The notes beneath the pieces were generated by a model, which saw only the letters and a list, made by a program, of their open reading frames with translations, did no database searches and had not been told where the DNA came from. A stretch of DNA of 64,000 nucleotides from Gloeobacter kilaueensis JS1 (GTDB lineage: Bacteria > Cyanobacteriota > Cyanobacteriia > Gloeobacterales > Gloeobacteraceae). How positions within the stretch are numbered: the stretch's first letter is position 1; each line of letters opens with the position of its first letter. A program made the translations under genes and the position numbers. Of this stretch, positions 33,406 through 44,490 are shown one piece after another. The DNA is taken from NCBI RefSeq assembly GCF_000484535.1, contig NC_022600.1, positions 1,178,001 to 1,242,000 on the forward strand, written 5' to 3'.

Positions 33406-33930
33406 CTATCTCAGCCTTGCGACGCGCAGCCCGGCAGGATCGATCTGCAGCTGCTCGATGTTCTGGCCCCGCAGGTCGGCCCCTTCGAGGCCCGCCCCGC
33501 GCAGGTCGGCTCCTGCAAGATCTGCCGCCTGCAGGTTGGCCGCCTGCAGTTGGGCTCCTCCCAGGTTGGCATCCTCCAGATCCGCGCTCGCCAGATTGGC
33601 CCCGGTCAAATTTGCGCCGCGCAGGTCGGCGTCCTCAAGAGATGCAGCGCGCAGGTCGGCCCCGGCCAGATTCGCTCCCTGAAAGTTGGCTCCCCTTAGA
33701 AGGGTGCTGGTTAACTTTGCGCCCTCGAGGTTGGCCCCCCGCAGGTCGGCTCCTGCAAGATCGATGCCGCGCAGATCCTGGTAGGCCAGTTGCGCCCCGC
33801 GATAATTTTTGACCCCTCCACCAGCCGGTGCGGTGGACATGTTTTGCAAAAACATTCTGGTAAGCGGTACCCAGACCTGCCACACCAGAACGACCCCGAC
33901 CAGGGATCCGACGATCCAGTACCTGCGCAT
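33406..33930 (-). CDS. Pentapeptide-repeat protein with N-terminal membrane anchor
   Basis: 174 aa. Residues 5-25 form a membrane segment (WIVGSLVGVVLVWQVW). From about residue 42 the sequence is a continuous A(D/N)LxG-type array: LRGIDLAGADLRGANLEGAKL and onward for about 20 pentapeptides, predicted to fold as a right-handed quadrilateral beta-helix. Pentapeptide proteins are very common in cyanobacteria; most have no known role. The plus-strand Arg/Pro-rich frames here are shadows. Confidence 0.9.
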   Translation of the reverse strand: MRRYWIVGSLVGVVLVWQVWVPLTRMFLQNMSTAPAGGGVKNYRGAQLAYQDLRGIDLAGADLRGANLEGAKLTSTLLRGANFQGANLAGADLRAASLEDADLRGANLTGANLASADLEDANLGGAQLQAANLQAADLAGADLRGAGLEGADLRGQNIEQLQIDPAGLRVARLR

Positions 33931-33950
33931 TCTGCCCCTCTCCTCACTGA

Positions 33951-34012
33951 GGATCCGCTCCAGTGTTGGGTAGGCCCGATCGAGCGGGCTTTAAGCACCC
34001 ATGAGCGGATCC
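33951..34012. repeat. 10-bp inverted repeat downstream of recR
   Basis: GGATCCGCTC (33951-33960) is matched by GAGCGGATCC (34003-34012), with a smaller GCCCG/CGGGC hairpin between. It lies between the recR 3' end and the pentapeptide gene start and could form a stem that terminates or processes the recR transcript. No T run on either strand. Confidence 0.4.
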
Positions 34013-34077
34013 TGTTGCGCCGAGTATAGATGTGGACCTCTTTCTGGCGGTGCTATTTCACTTGCAGAGGGGGGAAA

Positions 34078-34671
34078 TCAGATTTCGCGCCGCCCTTCGA
34101 GGGCGCGGGCTAAAGTCATCTCGTCGGCATACTCGAGATCGCCACCCACCGGCAGGCCAAAGGCGATGCGCGTCACCCGCGCCCCCAGCACCTTCAGATT
34201 TTTGCCCAAAAAAAGCGTGGTCATCTCGCCCTCGACACTCGGATTGATTGCAAGAATGACTTCTTTTATTTCTTCGGTGCCGACGCGGTTGAACAATTCT
34301 TTGATGCGCAACTGCTCTGGCCCGATGCCTTCCATCGGGTTGATCAGGCCGCCCAGCACATGGTAGAGGCCCTTGTACTCGCGGGTGCGCTCGATTGCCA
34401 CCAGATCGCGCGGTTCGGCGACGACACAGATCTGCTCGAACTGGCGGCCCGTCTGGCTGCAGAGACTGCAGGGATCTTCGGCGGAGAGGTTGAAGCAGCG
34501 GCTGCAGACACCGATCTGCTCGGTCGCCTCGACAATTGCCTGCGCCAGTTGTCGCGCCTCGGGACGGGGGCGCTTGAGCAGATGAAAAGCGAGCCGCTGG
34601 GCGGTCTTGGGGCCGATGCCCGGCAGATGCTGCAACTCTTCGATCAATCTGGCCAGAGGCCGGGTGTACAT
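34078..34671 (-). CDS. recR: Recombination mediator RecR
   Basis: 197 aa, full length. Helix-hairpin-helix start [24 protein letters not shown], zinc finger [16 protein letters not shown], Toprim domain [16 protein letters not shown] and [15 protein letters not shown]. RecR works with RecO/RecF to load RecA on gapped DNA. It lies downstream of the ebfC gene on the same strand (19 bases), an arrangement common in bacteria. Confidence 0.96.
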   Translation of the reverse strand: MYTRPLARLIEELQHLPGIGPKTAQRLAFHLLKRPRPEARQLAQAIVEATEQIGVCSRCFNLSAEDPCSLCSQTGRQFEQICVVAEPRDLVAIERTREYKGLYHVLGGLINPMEGIGPEQLRIKELFNRVGTEEIKEVILAINPSVEGEMTTLFLGKNLKVLGARVTRIAFGLPVGGDLEYADEMTLARALEGRREI

Positions 34672-34690
34672 AAGTATCTGGAGGATAAAG

Positions 34691-35023
34691 CTAGAAGCCG
34701 AGGCCAGGAATGCTCATGCCGCCGGTCAGGTCTTTGACTTTTTCTTGCATCAGCTCGGTGGACTTGTTGTAGGCGTCCTTGTAGGCGGTCAGGAGCAGAT
34801 CTTCGACGACTTCTTTGCTTTCGGACAGAAGTTGGGGATCGATCGTGACGGCGGTCGGTGCCTGGTTGCCGCTCAGGACTACCTTGACGAGGCCACCACC
34901 GGCTACACCCTCGACGCTCAGGGCTGCCAGTTCGTCCTGGAGTTTGGCGCTATTTTCTTGAATCTGCTTGACGCGCTTGAGCGCCTCCTGAAACTGGCCC
35001 ATCGGTCCAAAGCCCTTGCTCAT
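34691..35023 (-). CDS. ebfC: YbaB/EbfC nucleoid-associated protein
   Basis: 110 aa. [25 protein letters not shown] helix, [23 protein letters not shown] beta-strand region, and a [21 protein letters not shown] helix match the tweezers-like dimer fold. It binds DNA broadly. Operon with recR. Confidence 0.94.
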   Translation of the reverse strand: MSKGFGPMGQFQEALKRVKQIQENSAKLQDELAALSVEGVAGGGLVKVVLSGNQAPTAVTIDPQLLSESKEVVEDLLLTAYKDAYNKSTELMQEKVKDLTGGMSIPGLGF

Positions 35024-35200
35024 CGTGCTCTCCTGATCGCTGATCCATTGTAATCAGCCCTTATGAACCTTTGTGGGCAGATGTACCGCCAAAGTCTACA
35101 GATCTTGAATTTCGGTAGCGTTTGGTTGCAAATGTAGCGCCTGTACTATTTGGCAAATACCTGGGTGCTGTATGGTTTCGTCCGTTTACAGGGGGTTGAG

Positions 35201-36700
35201 ATGGTCAAGATTGTTATAAACCGGGCGCTGAGCTGGCTCTGGTTGCCGTTGATGCTGGTATGGGTGCAGGCAGCAGCAGCGGGGGTGATCGTCGCTGCTG
35301 GCGGCGGTGCGGAGGGCGACGTTGGCGACACCGGTTCCTGGTCTTACCGCCTCTATCGCAAGCTGGTGCAAAACGGCGATGTCACAGGCGATGGCCGCAT
35401 CAAGGTCGTGATCCTCTCGACGGCGGACGAGGATAGCTTTTTGCCCGATTACTTCGTCTGGCTTGGGGCAAGCTCAGCTACCAATGTCAAAGTCGCCTCG
35501 CTCGCCGACGCCAACAACGCTGCCATCGTTGCTCCGCTCCAGGACGCAGATGTAGTCTTCATCAAAGGCGGCGATCAGGGCGTCTACTACGACGCCTGGA
35601 ACGGTACGCTGCTCGAATCTTCGATCCGCACGGTTGTGGTTACGAGAGGCGGGGCGATCGGTGGCACCAGCGCCGGGGCGATGAGCCTGCCCCAGTACAG
35701 TTTCGCCGGTGGCCAGGATCTGATCTCGCTCGATGTGCTCACCGACGCGAAGACGCCCTACCTCAACGACGCCTCCGACGGCGGCAGCGGCATTCACACC
35801 GACTTTTTGGGCTTTGTTGCCAACGCGCTCATCGACACCCACTTCACCAAACGGGGCCGTCTGGGCCGCCTATTGGGCCTGCTCGGCAAAGCCGTCCAGG
35901 ACAACAACGCCACCGGTATTCTCGCCATCGGCATCGAGGAGCAGACGGGCATCGCCGTTACGGGCACAAGCGCTGAAGTCGTAGGCACGGGCTCGGTCGA
36001 TTTTATCCAGCAAACCGGAAGCACCGTCCTGCGCCGCGACAGCGGCAGGCCGCTCTACTACACCCACCTGCGCTTAGACCGGCTCACCGAGGGCTGGCAG
36101 TTCGATCTGTCTTCTAAGTTGCCCAACCTCTCCACCCGACCGGCGACGGCGGTGGCGGTGAGCTATCCAGGCGACGGCTCCGCCAATTCTGGCGCACTTA
36201 CGATCCAGGGCGACTATCCGAGCGACGCCCAACAGTTTGCCCACACCGTCCTCTACGCCCCGGACGCCTACAGCGCGCCCACCGGCAGCGCTTCTCCCTA
36301 CATCAAATCGAGTCTTGGCCTGATCGACGCCCAGAACACCGACAGTCGCGGCGCAATTCAGCAGTCGATTTTTCGGGCGCTCTACGACTACCCTTCCTAC
36401 ACTGGTTTTCTGGTCGCCTTCAGCGGTCAACTGGAGCGCACCTCCACTTCTCCTGACAATTTGCAGTTCAAGCGCAACACCGCCCAGAGCGGCAGTGAAG
36501 CTGCCACGATCGTGCTGGACGGCAAAGCCCTCACCTACAAGGATCTTTCCCCCTACGTCAGCCTCGAAGATAGCGGCAGCGGCACCCTCAAGGCAGCAGC
36601 CTTTGTCAACCTTGCCGTCGATGTGCTGGCAGAAAGCAACGCCACAAGCCGGGGTGCCACCTACAACACCCGCACCCACTCCGTGGTCGGCGGACCTTAA
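35201..36700 (+). CDS. Secreted cyanophycinase-like peptidase (S51 family)
   Basis: 499 aa from ATG 35201 (GGGGGTTGAG upstream). A signal peptide ([16 protein letters not shown]) precedes [17 protein letters not shown]51 fold motifs: [18 protein letters not shown] and the nucleophile motif [16 protein letters not shown], then [17 protein letters not shown] and an acidic [14 protein letters not shown]. The C-terminal ~180 residues are extra beta structure. Cytoplasmic CphB degrades cyanophycin; exported versions (CphE-like) act outside the cell. A role on external aspartyl peptides is likely but unproven. Confidence 0.88.
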   Translation: MVKIVINRALSWLWLPLMLVWVQAAAAGVIVAAGGGAEGDVGDTGSWSYRLYRKLVQNGDVTGDGRIKVVILSTADEDSFLPDYFVWLGASSATNVKVASLADANNAAIVAPLQDADVVFIKGGDQGVYYDAWNGTLLESSIRTVVVTRGGAIGGTSAGAMSLPQYSFAGGQDLISLDVLTDAKTPYLNDASDGGSGIHTDFLGFVANALIDTHFTKRGRLGRLLGLLGKAVQDNNATGILAIGIEEQTGIAVTGTSAEVVGTGSVDFIQQTGSTVLRRDSGRPLYYTHLRLDRLTEGWQFDLSSKLPNLSTRPATAVAVSYPGDGSANSGALTIQGDYPSDAQQFAHTVLYAPDAYSAPTGSASPYIKSSLGLIDAQNTDSRGAIQQSIFRALYDYPSYTGFLVAFSGQLERTSTSPDNLQFKRNTAQSGSEAATIVLDGKALTYKDLSPYVSLEDSGSGTLKAAAFVNLAVDVLAESNATSRGATYNTRTHSVVGGP

Positions 36701-36900
36701 ATTCGAAAAACCCTCATCCCTTTAAAAAGTTGGGGAAGTTACAGTTGCCCGTACCCCTATTGGGCCGAAACAGCGCGACGCAGAAAAGGCGGTGCTGCCT
36801 GGGGGTATCAAAACCAGCTACCAGTGCGTCCCAGTACAATAGAAGCTGGACTGGCAAAGCTTTCGACGGTCCTTTACTACCTCTTAGGAATCACGGATTT
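36701..36900. promoter_or_regulatory. Region upstream of queF
   Basis: 200 bases. A TACAAT -10-like element occurs at about 36835. I looked for a preQ1 riboswitch, expected for queF in some phyla, but saw no class I consensus. Confidence 0.35.
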
Positions 36901-37311
36901 ATGAGCGATCTGCCGGTGGCCTCGGGCACAGCCGAGGCGGTCAAGTACGGTGAACGGGCGATCGAGGAGGGCAGGCTCATCACCTTCCCCAACCCCCGCC
37001 CAGGCCGCGCCTACGACATTCATATCACCCTGCCGGAATTTACCTGCAAGTGCCCGTTCTCGGGCTATCCCGACTTTGCGACGATCTACCTCACCTACGT
37101 TCCCAACGAAAAGGTGGTCGAGCTGAAATCCCTCAAGCTCTACATCAACAACTTCCGCGACCGCTATATCTCCCACGAGGAGGCCGTCCACGTCATCCTC
37201 GACGACTTTGTGGAGGCAAGCAGCCCCCTGCGCGCCGCGATCAAGGGCGACTTTAATCCGCGCGGCAACGTTCATATGGTAGTCGAGGCCCGCTACGAGC
37301 GTCCGGTCTAG
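36901..37311 (+). CDS. queF: NADPH-dependent 7-cyano-7-deazaguanine reductase
   Basis: 136 aa, short (type I) QueF. From ATG 36901. The catalytic Cys is in [14 protein letters not shown], the QueF motif [20 protein letters not shown] is intact, with a downstream Glu/His pocket. It reduces preQ0 to preQ1 in queuosine biosynthesis; tgt at 41378 uses the product. The uvrC gene starts 3 bases after. Confidence 0.95.
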   Translation: MSDLPVASGTAEAVKYGERAIEEGRLITFPNPRPGRAYDIHITLPEFTCKCPFSGYPDFATIYLTYVPNEKVVELKSLKLYINNFRDRYISHEEAVHVILDDFVEASSPLRAAIKGDFNPRGNVHMVVEARYERPV

Positions 37312-37314
37312 CCT

Positions 37315-39192
37315 ATGCCCCCCCTCGTCGCCGACACCGAACGCTTAAAAGAACGCCTGGCGGAGTTGCCCGCCTCGCCCGGCGTCTACTTGATGCGCGA
37401 CGAAGCGGGCGAGGTGCTCTACGTGGGCAAGGCTAAAAACCTCAAAAATCGGGTGCGCTCTTACTTTCAGCCTGGACACGAGCACTCGCCGCGCATTGCG
37501 ATCATGGTGGGCAAGGTCTTCGACTACGAGCTGATTCTCACCGATACCGAAGCCGAAGCGCTCGTCCTCGAAGACAACTTGATCAAGTCCTACAGGCCGC
37601 GCTACAACGTTCTGCTCAAGGACGACAAGCAGTATCCCTACCTGTGCATCACCTGGTCGGAGGAGTATCCGCGCCTGTTTGTCACCCGCCGTCGCGGCTC
37701 CGGTAACCCGGAAGACCGCTACTTTGGCCCCTACACCGACGCCGGTGCCCTGCACACTACCCTCAGTCTGCTCAAAAAACTCTTTCCGCTCCGCCAGCGC
37801 AACAGCCCCGTCTTTAAGGACCGGCCCTGCATCAACCACGAGATGGGCCGTTGTCCAGGCATCTGCCAGCGGCTCATCTCCGCCGCCGAGTACCGCGCCA
37901 CGATCCGCCAGATCCAGATGATCCTGCAGGGGCGAACATCGGAACTCATCGCCCAACTCGAAGAACAGATGCAGGCGGCAGCAGTGGCGCTCAACTTCGA
38001 GCACGCCGCCCGCCTGCGCGACCGCATCCACGGGCTCGAACAACTCGGTGCCCACCAAAAAATTACCGTCCCCGACAGCTCCGTCTCCCGCGACGCGATT
38101 GCCCTGGCCTCCGACGAATCCCTCGTCTCGATTCAGCTATTTCAGGTGCGCTCGGGCAAGCTGATCGGTCGGCTGGGCTTTACTGCAGCCACCGGCGAGG
38201 AACCGGGCCGGATCCTCCAGCGCGTCCTCGAAGAGCACTACCGCACCTCGACCGCCGAAGAGATTCCCCTCGAAATCCTCACCCAACATCCGCTGCCGGA
38301 ACCTGAGATCTTGAGCGCCTGGCTCACCCCAAAAAAAGGCCGCAAAGTCGAGATTGCTGCTCCCCAGCGCCAGATCAAAGCAGAACTCGTCGAGATGGTC
38401 GCCAAGAATGCCGAGGCGGAACTGCAGCGGCTGGTGCGCTTCTCCCGCCGCCAGGAAAAAGGACTTCTGGCCCTAGCGGAGGCGCTGGAGCTGCCGAGCG
38501 TGCCCCGACGGATGGAATGCTACGACATCTCCCACATCCAGGGCACCGACACGGTGGCCTCGCGGGTGGTCTTTATCGACGGTGTGGCTGCCAAGCAGCA
38601 CTACCGCCACTACAAGATCCGCGACCCGCGCATCCAGGCGGGCCGTCCCGACGACTTTGCTTCGATGGCCGAGGTGATCGCCCGCCGGTTTGCCCGCGCC
38701 GAGAGTGAACCTGAAACAGACCTGCCGGACCTGGTCGTGATCGACGGCGGCAAAGGCCAGCTCTCCGCTGCCCGCGCCGTCATGGAAGAACAGTCCTACA
38801 GCGACATCCCAACTATCGGCCTTGCCAAGCGCCTCGAAGAAATCTTTTTGCCGGGCCGCTCAGAGCCCATCTTGCTCGACGAGGGCAACCCGGCTCTGCA
38901 CCTGCTGCAGCGCATCCGCGACGAGGCCCACCGCTTTGCCATCACCTTCCACCGCGACCAGCGCGGCAAGCGGATGACCCACTCCAGCCTCGACGACATT
39001 CCCGGCGTCGGCCCCGCCAAGCGCAAGATCTTGCTCGACACCTTCCGCTCGGTGCCGGTACTGGAGCAGGCAAGCTTCGAGCAGATTGCGAAAACCCCCG
39101 GTATCGGACCGCGCCTCGCCCGGCAGGTCTACGACTACTTCCACGGCGAAACCGACGAGCCGGAGGCAATACTGGAGAGTCAGAACCGATGA
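37315..39192 (+). CDS. uvrC: Excinuclease ABC subunit C
   Basis: 625 aa, full length. GIY-YIG domain with PASPGVYLMRDEAGEVLYVGKAKNLKNR; UvrB-binding (UVR) helix near residue 205-240; RNase H-like C-terminal nuclease (MECYDISHIQGTDTVAS, VIDGGKGQLSAA); terminal helix-hairpin-helix pair (DDIPGVGPAKRKILL, KTPGIGPRLARQVYDYF). Makes both incisions in nucleotide excision repair. Possibly co-transcribed with queF. Confidence 0.96.
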   Translation: MPPLVADTERLKERLAELPASPGVYLMRDEAGEVLYVGKAKNLKNRVRSYFQPGHEHSPRIAIMVGKVFDYELILTDTEAEALVLEDNLIKSYRPRYNVLLKDDKQYPYLCITWSEEYPRLFVTRRRGSGNPEDRYFGPYTDAGALHTTLSLLKKLFPLRQRNSPVFKDRPCINHEMGRCPGICQRLISAAEYRATIRQIQMILQGRTSELIAQLEEQMQAAAVALNFEHAARLRDRIHGLEQLGAHQKITVPDSSVSRDAIALASDESLVSIQLFQVRSGKLIGRLGFTAATGEEPGRILQRVLEEHYRTSTAEEIPLEILTQHPLPEPEILSAWLTPKKGRKVEIAAPQRQIKAELVEMVAKNAEAELQRLVRFSRRQEKGLLALAEALELPSVPRRMECYDISHIQGTDTVASRVVFIDGVAAKQHYRHYKIRDPRIQAGRPDDFASMAEVIARRFARAESEPETDLPDLVVIDGGKGQLSAARAVMEEQSYSDIPTIGLAKRLEEIFLPGRSEPILLDEGNPALHLLQRIRDEAHRFAITFHRDQRGKRMTHSSLDDIPGVGPAKRKILLDTFRSVPVLEQASFEQIAKTPGIGPRLARQVYDYFHGETDEPEAILESQNR

Positions 39193-39277
39193 GGCCCCTT
39201 TCTGCCCATCGGCTTTCTGAATGCTCCCTCTGTGTCAACAAGTACACTGAAGGTACAGCAGTATTTAGAGTGCAGAA

Positions 39278-39709
39278 ATGTCACTTAGGGGAAAGAAGGT
39301 ACGCGATCCATCCGAAAGCGCAACGACGGAATGCGAGGAGATTGACGGACAAAAAAACAGTGCCTTGCACCTCCGACGTCTCCCCAGGCGCGGCTTAGAA
39401 CTGGCTGCTGTGGTACTCAAGTATCGCGACGGTAACTGGTCATCTTCGTCCGCTGTACCGTCTGGATTGCCGCTTGGCCCTGTAAAAAAACTTAGCGAAC
39501 AAGAGCTTCAAAAACTGGCAAAGAGCAAAATGCCTGCTGCTCAGCAAAGGTGGTTACATATTCTGTTGACGAAACAGGCAGAAGAAACACTTACCCAAAG
39601 CGAGAAGCAGGTACTACAGAAGTTGCACAGACTCTACACCCAGGGAACGATCCGCAAGTCCGAAGCCCTGGCAGAACTGAAAAGGCGCGAACTTCAGCAG
39701 CCGAACTGA
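39278..39709 (+). CDS. Hypothetical protein upstream of HNH endonuclease
   Basis: 143 aa, basic and mostly helical in the second half (KLSEQELQKLAKSKMPAAQQ ... LTQSEKQVLQKLHRLYTQGT). The N-terminal third is poorly ordered. Its stop is followed after 2 bases by a GTG-started HNH gene, so the pair is likely translationally coupled. No family recognised. Confidence 0.6.
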   Translation: MSLRGKKVRDPSESATTECEEIDGQKNSALHLRRLPRRGLELAAVVLKYRDGNWSSSSAVPSGLPLGPVKKLSEQELQKLAKSKMPAAQQRWLHILLTKQAEETLTQSEKQVLQKLHRLYTQGTIRKSEALAELKRRELQQPN

Positions 39710-39711
39710 GT

Positions 39712-40140
39712 GTGGGTAGGGCTAAGATTTCTTCATCTGTAGAGGCCCAAGTGCGAGCGCGGGACAAAAACCGCTGCGCTTACTGTAAAGCTGAAGAGCG
39801 ATACGTTTATGCAACAATGCACATAGAGCATATCGTGCCTGTCAGTAAGGGAGGGCCGGATGATCTGGGCAACCTCTGCTTATCCTGCAGCTGGTGCAAC
39901 CTCTCAAAAGCAGCAAAAATAGATGAAAAAGATCCACAGACCGAAAACACAGAGCGCTTATTTCACCCGGTCGAGCAGGTCTGGTCAGAGCATTTCGAGT
40001 GGAAGTTAGAGGACAAAGCGACGATCGTGGGAAGAACACCGACGGGCCGGGCTACTGTCGCAGCCTTAAAGATGAATCGTACCGAAGCTCTAACTGTACG
40101 GCGCAACTGGCTTGAAGCAGGTTGGTACCCGCCGCCGTAG
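39712..40140 (+). CDS. HNH endonuclease
   Basis: 142 aa from a GTG at 39712; longer frames upstream overlap the previous gene out of phase. The core is an HNH fold with paired zinc Cys: NRCAYCKAEE, then MHIEHIVPVSKGGPDDLGNL with the His and Asn catalytic residues, then CSWCNLSKA. The C-terminus is VRRNWLEAGWYPP, typical of stand-alone cyanobacterial HNH proteins. Target unknown. May belong to a two-gene unit with the 143-aa protein. Confidence 0.85.
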   Translation: MGRAKISSSVEAQVRARDKNRCAYCKAEERYVYATMHIEHIVPVSKGGPDDLGNLCLSCSWCNLSKAAKIDEKDPQTENTERLFHPVEQVWSEHFEWKLEDKATIVGRTPTGRATVAALKMNRTEALTVRRNWLEAGWYPPP

Positions 40141-40253
40141 CTTTCCAGATAAGGACACTGCAGCAGGTTGAACGCGGTGTAGCCAGGGTCTCACAGGTGT
40201 TCAAGCAAAGGGATCAACTGCTGAATACCGGAGGGATGCTCGAAATTCAAGCG

Positions 40254-40892
40254 TCAGGGCAAGAGCCGCTCACGTAGCCAGAATCGAAAAGCTTTGACAA
40301 GTGCGGTGTCGTTTTCTTCGCTATGTTGCTGAAGAAATTGAGCAAGTTCCGATAGATTCAAAAAAGAAAATGCTGCACTGTATTCTATTTCTTGATAAGC
40401 AATCTTTGCAGGATCAAGACAATAGGCAATCAGCGAACCGTTCCGGTAGCGCCAGACCTCCGGAACACCCATCGCAGCGTAGACGCCCAGACGATCGAGA
40501 GAACTACTCGTGACATCGATCTCGATGACGAGATCGGGGGCGGGCTCGTCAGGGAGACTGACCTGCGTTTTTCCTGCCACCGCCTCTGCGCTTTGAATGT
40601 AAAAACATTCGTCCGGTTGCAGCCCCCGATCGAGATCCTGGCGTTTGAGCGTCGTCGAACCGGCTGCAACCAGGGCCAGATCCAGCTCTTCGGTGAGCGC
40701 AGCGACGATGCGAGCGAGGCGCTTTTTGAGACGCTCGTGGTTGAATGACGGGCTCACCAGCTCCAGATTTCCCCGGTCGTAGGTGACACGGATCGGTCGC
40801 TCACCGACGATCGCGAGCAGGGATTGATAGTTCTCCCAGGTCGTGCCGGTGAGGAGAAAGGCTTGGGGCTGCGTAACTGAAAGAGTACCCAT
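40254..40892 (-). CDS. Uma2-family (DUF820) protein
   Basis: 212 aa. Motifs: YDRGNLELVSPSFNHERLKKRL, LQPDECFYIQSAEAV and PDLVIEIDVTSSSLDRLGVY, giving the acidic positions and following residues of the PD-(D/E)XK-like Uma2 fold. A standard cyanobacterial Uma2 protein without the long coiled-coil tail seen at 3419. Role unknown. Confidence 0.88.
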   Translation of the reverse strand: MGTLSVTQPQAFLLTGTTWENYQSLLAIVGERPIRVTYDRGNLELVSPSFNHERLKKRLARIVAALTEELDLALVAAGSTTLKRQDLDRGLQPDECFYIQSAEAVAGKTQVSLPDEPAPDLVIEIDVTSSSLDRLGVYAAMGVPEVWRYRNGSLIAYCLDPAKIAYQEIEYSAAFSFLNLSELAQFLQQHSEENDTALVKAFRFWLRERLLP

Positions 40893-40902
40893 TGGCGGTA
40901 GC

Positions 40903-41115
40903 TCAACTGCCCCGGTTCCAGACGGCGGCGCTGTAGCACGACCAGATGTGCATGATCCAGCCCAGGGTACCGAAGCTTACCACCCAGAGCAGGCCGCCCA
41001 GCACAAGATGCAAGAAGGCGGTCAAAAGACGACCCTGGGTAAGCTGGCCCAGGCCCGGTATAAAAAAGCTCAGTGCCGCAGCGAGGACGTTACCCGCACT
41101 TCCCTGTCCTGCCAT
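40903..41115 (-). CDS. Small TM2-like membrane protein
   Basis: 70 aa. AALSFFIPGLGQLTQGRLLTAFLHLVLGG is a helix pair with the G-x-G-Q turn of the TM2/DUF5683 type, followed by a second membrane helix WVVSFGTLGWIMHIWSCYSAAVW. Such proteins are widespread and uncharacterised. It ends just before the Uma2 start (10 bases). Confidence 0.75.
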   Translation of the reverse strand: MAGQGSAGNVLAAALSFFIPGLGQLTQGRLLTAFLHLVLGGLLWVVSFGTLGWIMHIWSCYSAAVWNRGS

Positions 41116-41249
41116 CTTTCGCGCTCCAATGTCAGGCTTTCAATTCCAATGTAGCGACCCTGCGGGTCGATTGGGATGAACCATCACCCCGGTTTGGGAA
41201 AAATCGGACACAGAAAGACGACGGGCGGACGATTCGGTTTTGCAAGTAG

Positions 41250-41280
41250 AGAGGGAAGCAGTATGGAACTACTTCCCGGC
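41250..41280. repeat. Hairpin in region upstream of small membrane protein / downstream of tgt
   Basis: GGGAAGCAGT and ACTACTTCCC pair with one mismatch around about 41250-41280. It lies in a 260-base intergenic stretch (41116-41377) with no other recognised feature. Confidence 0.35.
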
Positions 41281-41377
41281 AGGGTTGCACTTATCCCACC
41301 CCATCTTACTGAGTTTTCAAGCTTCGATACTCGTTTGAGCATATATAGTTTATGCTTATAAGATTCATTGTTTCTGT

Positions 41378-42974
<1,597 letters not shown>

Positions 42975-43190
42975 TCGTTTAGCCTCAGGAGGATCGTCGC
43001 CGGCAGAACCAGCGGTCCAAGCTTGTGCCCTACTGCACAGTATATCCAGAGGGCTCGGGAAAATGACAAATGATCGCCAACTTTTCGAGCAAGAGCGAAA
43101 CGCGGTTCATTCCGTTACAGTGGTTTACGGAACCACGAGCGTCAAACCTCAAATAGTTGAGCAGGGGGAGTGAGCGGATGGGACGGAACC

Positions 43191-44183
43191 ATGCGCATCG
43201 CAGTTGATGCGATGGGCGGAGATTACGCCCCGCAGGAGATCGTCGCCGGTGCCTTGCTGGCGCGTGCGCAGTTGGGAGTGGAGATTGTCCTGGTAGGCGA
43301 CGCCCAGGCGGTGGCGCGCGAACTGAGAAAGCTCAACGCCGCCCAACTCGTCGAGATCATCGACGCCCCCGAGCAGGTGCGCATGGACGAGGAACCGACT
43401 GCCGTGCGCCGCAAGCGCAAATCCTCGATCGTGATCACGATGGATCTGGTCAAACAGGGCAAAGCCGATGCGGCGGTGGCTGCCGGTAACACCGGAGCGG
43501 CGATGGCGGCGGCCCTGCTGCAGATTGGCCGCCTGGGAGGCATCGACCGGCCTGCGATCGGGGCGCTGTTACCGACTTTGAAGCTGGGCAAGCGGGTGCT
43601 GCTCCTTGATGCCGGGGCGAACACCGATTGCCGGGCGCGCTTTCTCGAACAGTTTGCCCTGATGGGTGCGCTCTACAGCCGCTACGCCCTCGGGGTCGAA
43701 AGACCGCAGGTGGGCCTGCTCAATATTGGCGAGGAGCGCGGCAAGGGCAACGAGACGGTAGCAGAAGCCTACGAATTGATTCACAAGAATCCGAACATCC
43801 CCTTTGCCGGGAACTGCGAGGGGCGCGATGTGATGACTGGCCAGTTCGATGTCGTCGTCTGCGATGGCTTCGTGGGCAATATCCTGCTCAAATTTGCCGA
43901 AGGGGTGGGCCTGGTGGCACTCCAGATTCTCAAAGAAGAACTACCCCGTGGCTTTACCGGCAAAATCGGCACCGCCGTCATGCAGGACAACCTGCGCCAG
44001 GTCAAGCAGCGCATGGACTACGCCGCCTACGGCGGTGGCTTGCTTTTGGGCATCAACGGCGTCTGCATCATCGCCCACGGTTCCTCAAAGGCCGAGGGCA
44101 TCCTCAGCGCCATCCGACTTGCCAAGGAGGCGGTCGATAACCGCGTGCTCGAACGCATTCTGCAGCAATCAGGCAGCAATTGA
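43191..44183 (+). CDS. plsX: Phosphate acyltransferase PlsX
   Basis: 330 aa from ATG 43191; a GTG at 43170 is an alternative start. MRIAVDAMGGDYAP, PTAVRRKRKSSIVI, GNTGAAMAAALLQIG, and DVVVCDGFVGNILLKFAEGV match the family. Converts acyl-ACP to acyl-phosphate for phospholipid synthesis; plsY, the next enzyme, is at 53341. Confidence 0.95.
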   Translation: MRIAVDAMGGDYAPQEIVAGALLARAQLGVEIVLVGDAQAVARELRKLNAAQLVEIIDAPEQVRMDEEPTAVRRKRKSSIVITMDLVKQGKADAAVAAGNTGAAMAAALLQIGRLGGIDRPAIGALLPTLKLGKRVLLLDAGANTDCRARFLEQFALMGALYSRYALGVERPQVGLLNIGEERGKGNETVAEAYELIHKNPNIPFAGNCEGRDVMTGQFDVVVCDGFVGNILLKFAEGVGLVALQILKEELPRGFTGKIGTAVMQDNLRQVKQRMDYAAYGGGLLLGINGVCIIAHGSSKAEGILSAIRLAKEAVDNRVLERILQQSGSN

Positions 44184-44490
44184 ACCTGAAAACCAGTCGC
44201 CCCTGCAGAAGAGGTCTGCAGGGGCGTCCCGGCGAATCTGGATATTCCGCAGTCTTGACTGCCGGAAGGAAACTCTCTAGAGAGCAGCAGCTCCGGCGCA
44301 CAGCCGACTGTTTGCGGTCCGAAGATTCAGGCTACTATCAGGTATACTCATCGGCACCACCTCCCTCTCCCTATCTGGTGAGTGTAAAGTTCTCCAACAC
44401 TATAACTGACTGGCCCTGCAGGTGCAACCCCCTTCATAAATTACCGCTCGTAGGGCATGATTAGAGGCGGACATTTTTCAGCCGCCTTCC
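44184..44490. other. Intergenic region between plsX and the metalloprotease gene
   Basis: 307 bases. It contains a strong hairpin at 44198-44226 (listed separately). The remainder, 44227-44490, is the likely promoter region of the next gene; a TATCAGGTATACT stretch near 44336-44348 is AT-rich. No gene found. Confidence 0.5.
44198..44226 (+). terminator. 12-bp perfect hairpin after plsX (no T run)
   Basis: CGCCCCTGCAGA (44198-44209), loop AGAGG, TCTGCAGGGGCG (44215-44226). It lies 15 bases after the plsX stop. The stem is long and GC-rich but not followed by a U tract, so it may be a processing or stability hairpin rather than a classic terminator. Confidence 0.6.

Noticed and set aside
36701-36900. 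preQ1 riboswitch upstream of queF
   Set aside because: The short aptamer consensus was looked for and not seen.
39232-39260. LexA-box-like GTAC repeats upstream of the HNH pair
   Set aside because: The two GTAC blocks are 7 bases apart, which does not fit the cyanobacterial LexA consensus as I know it.
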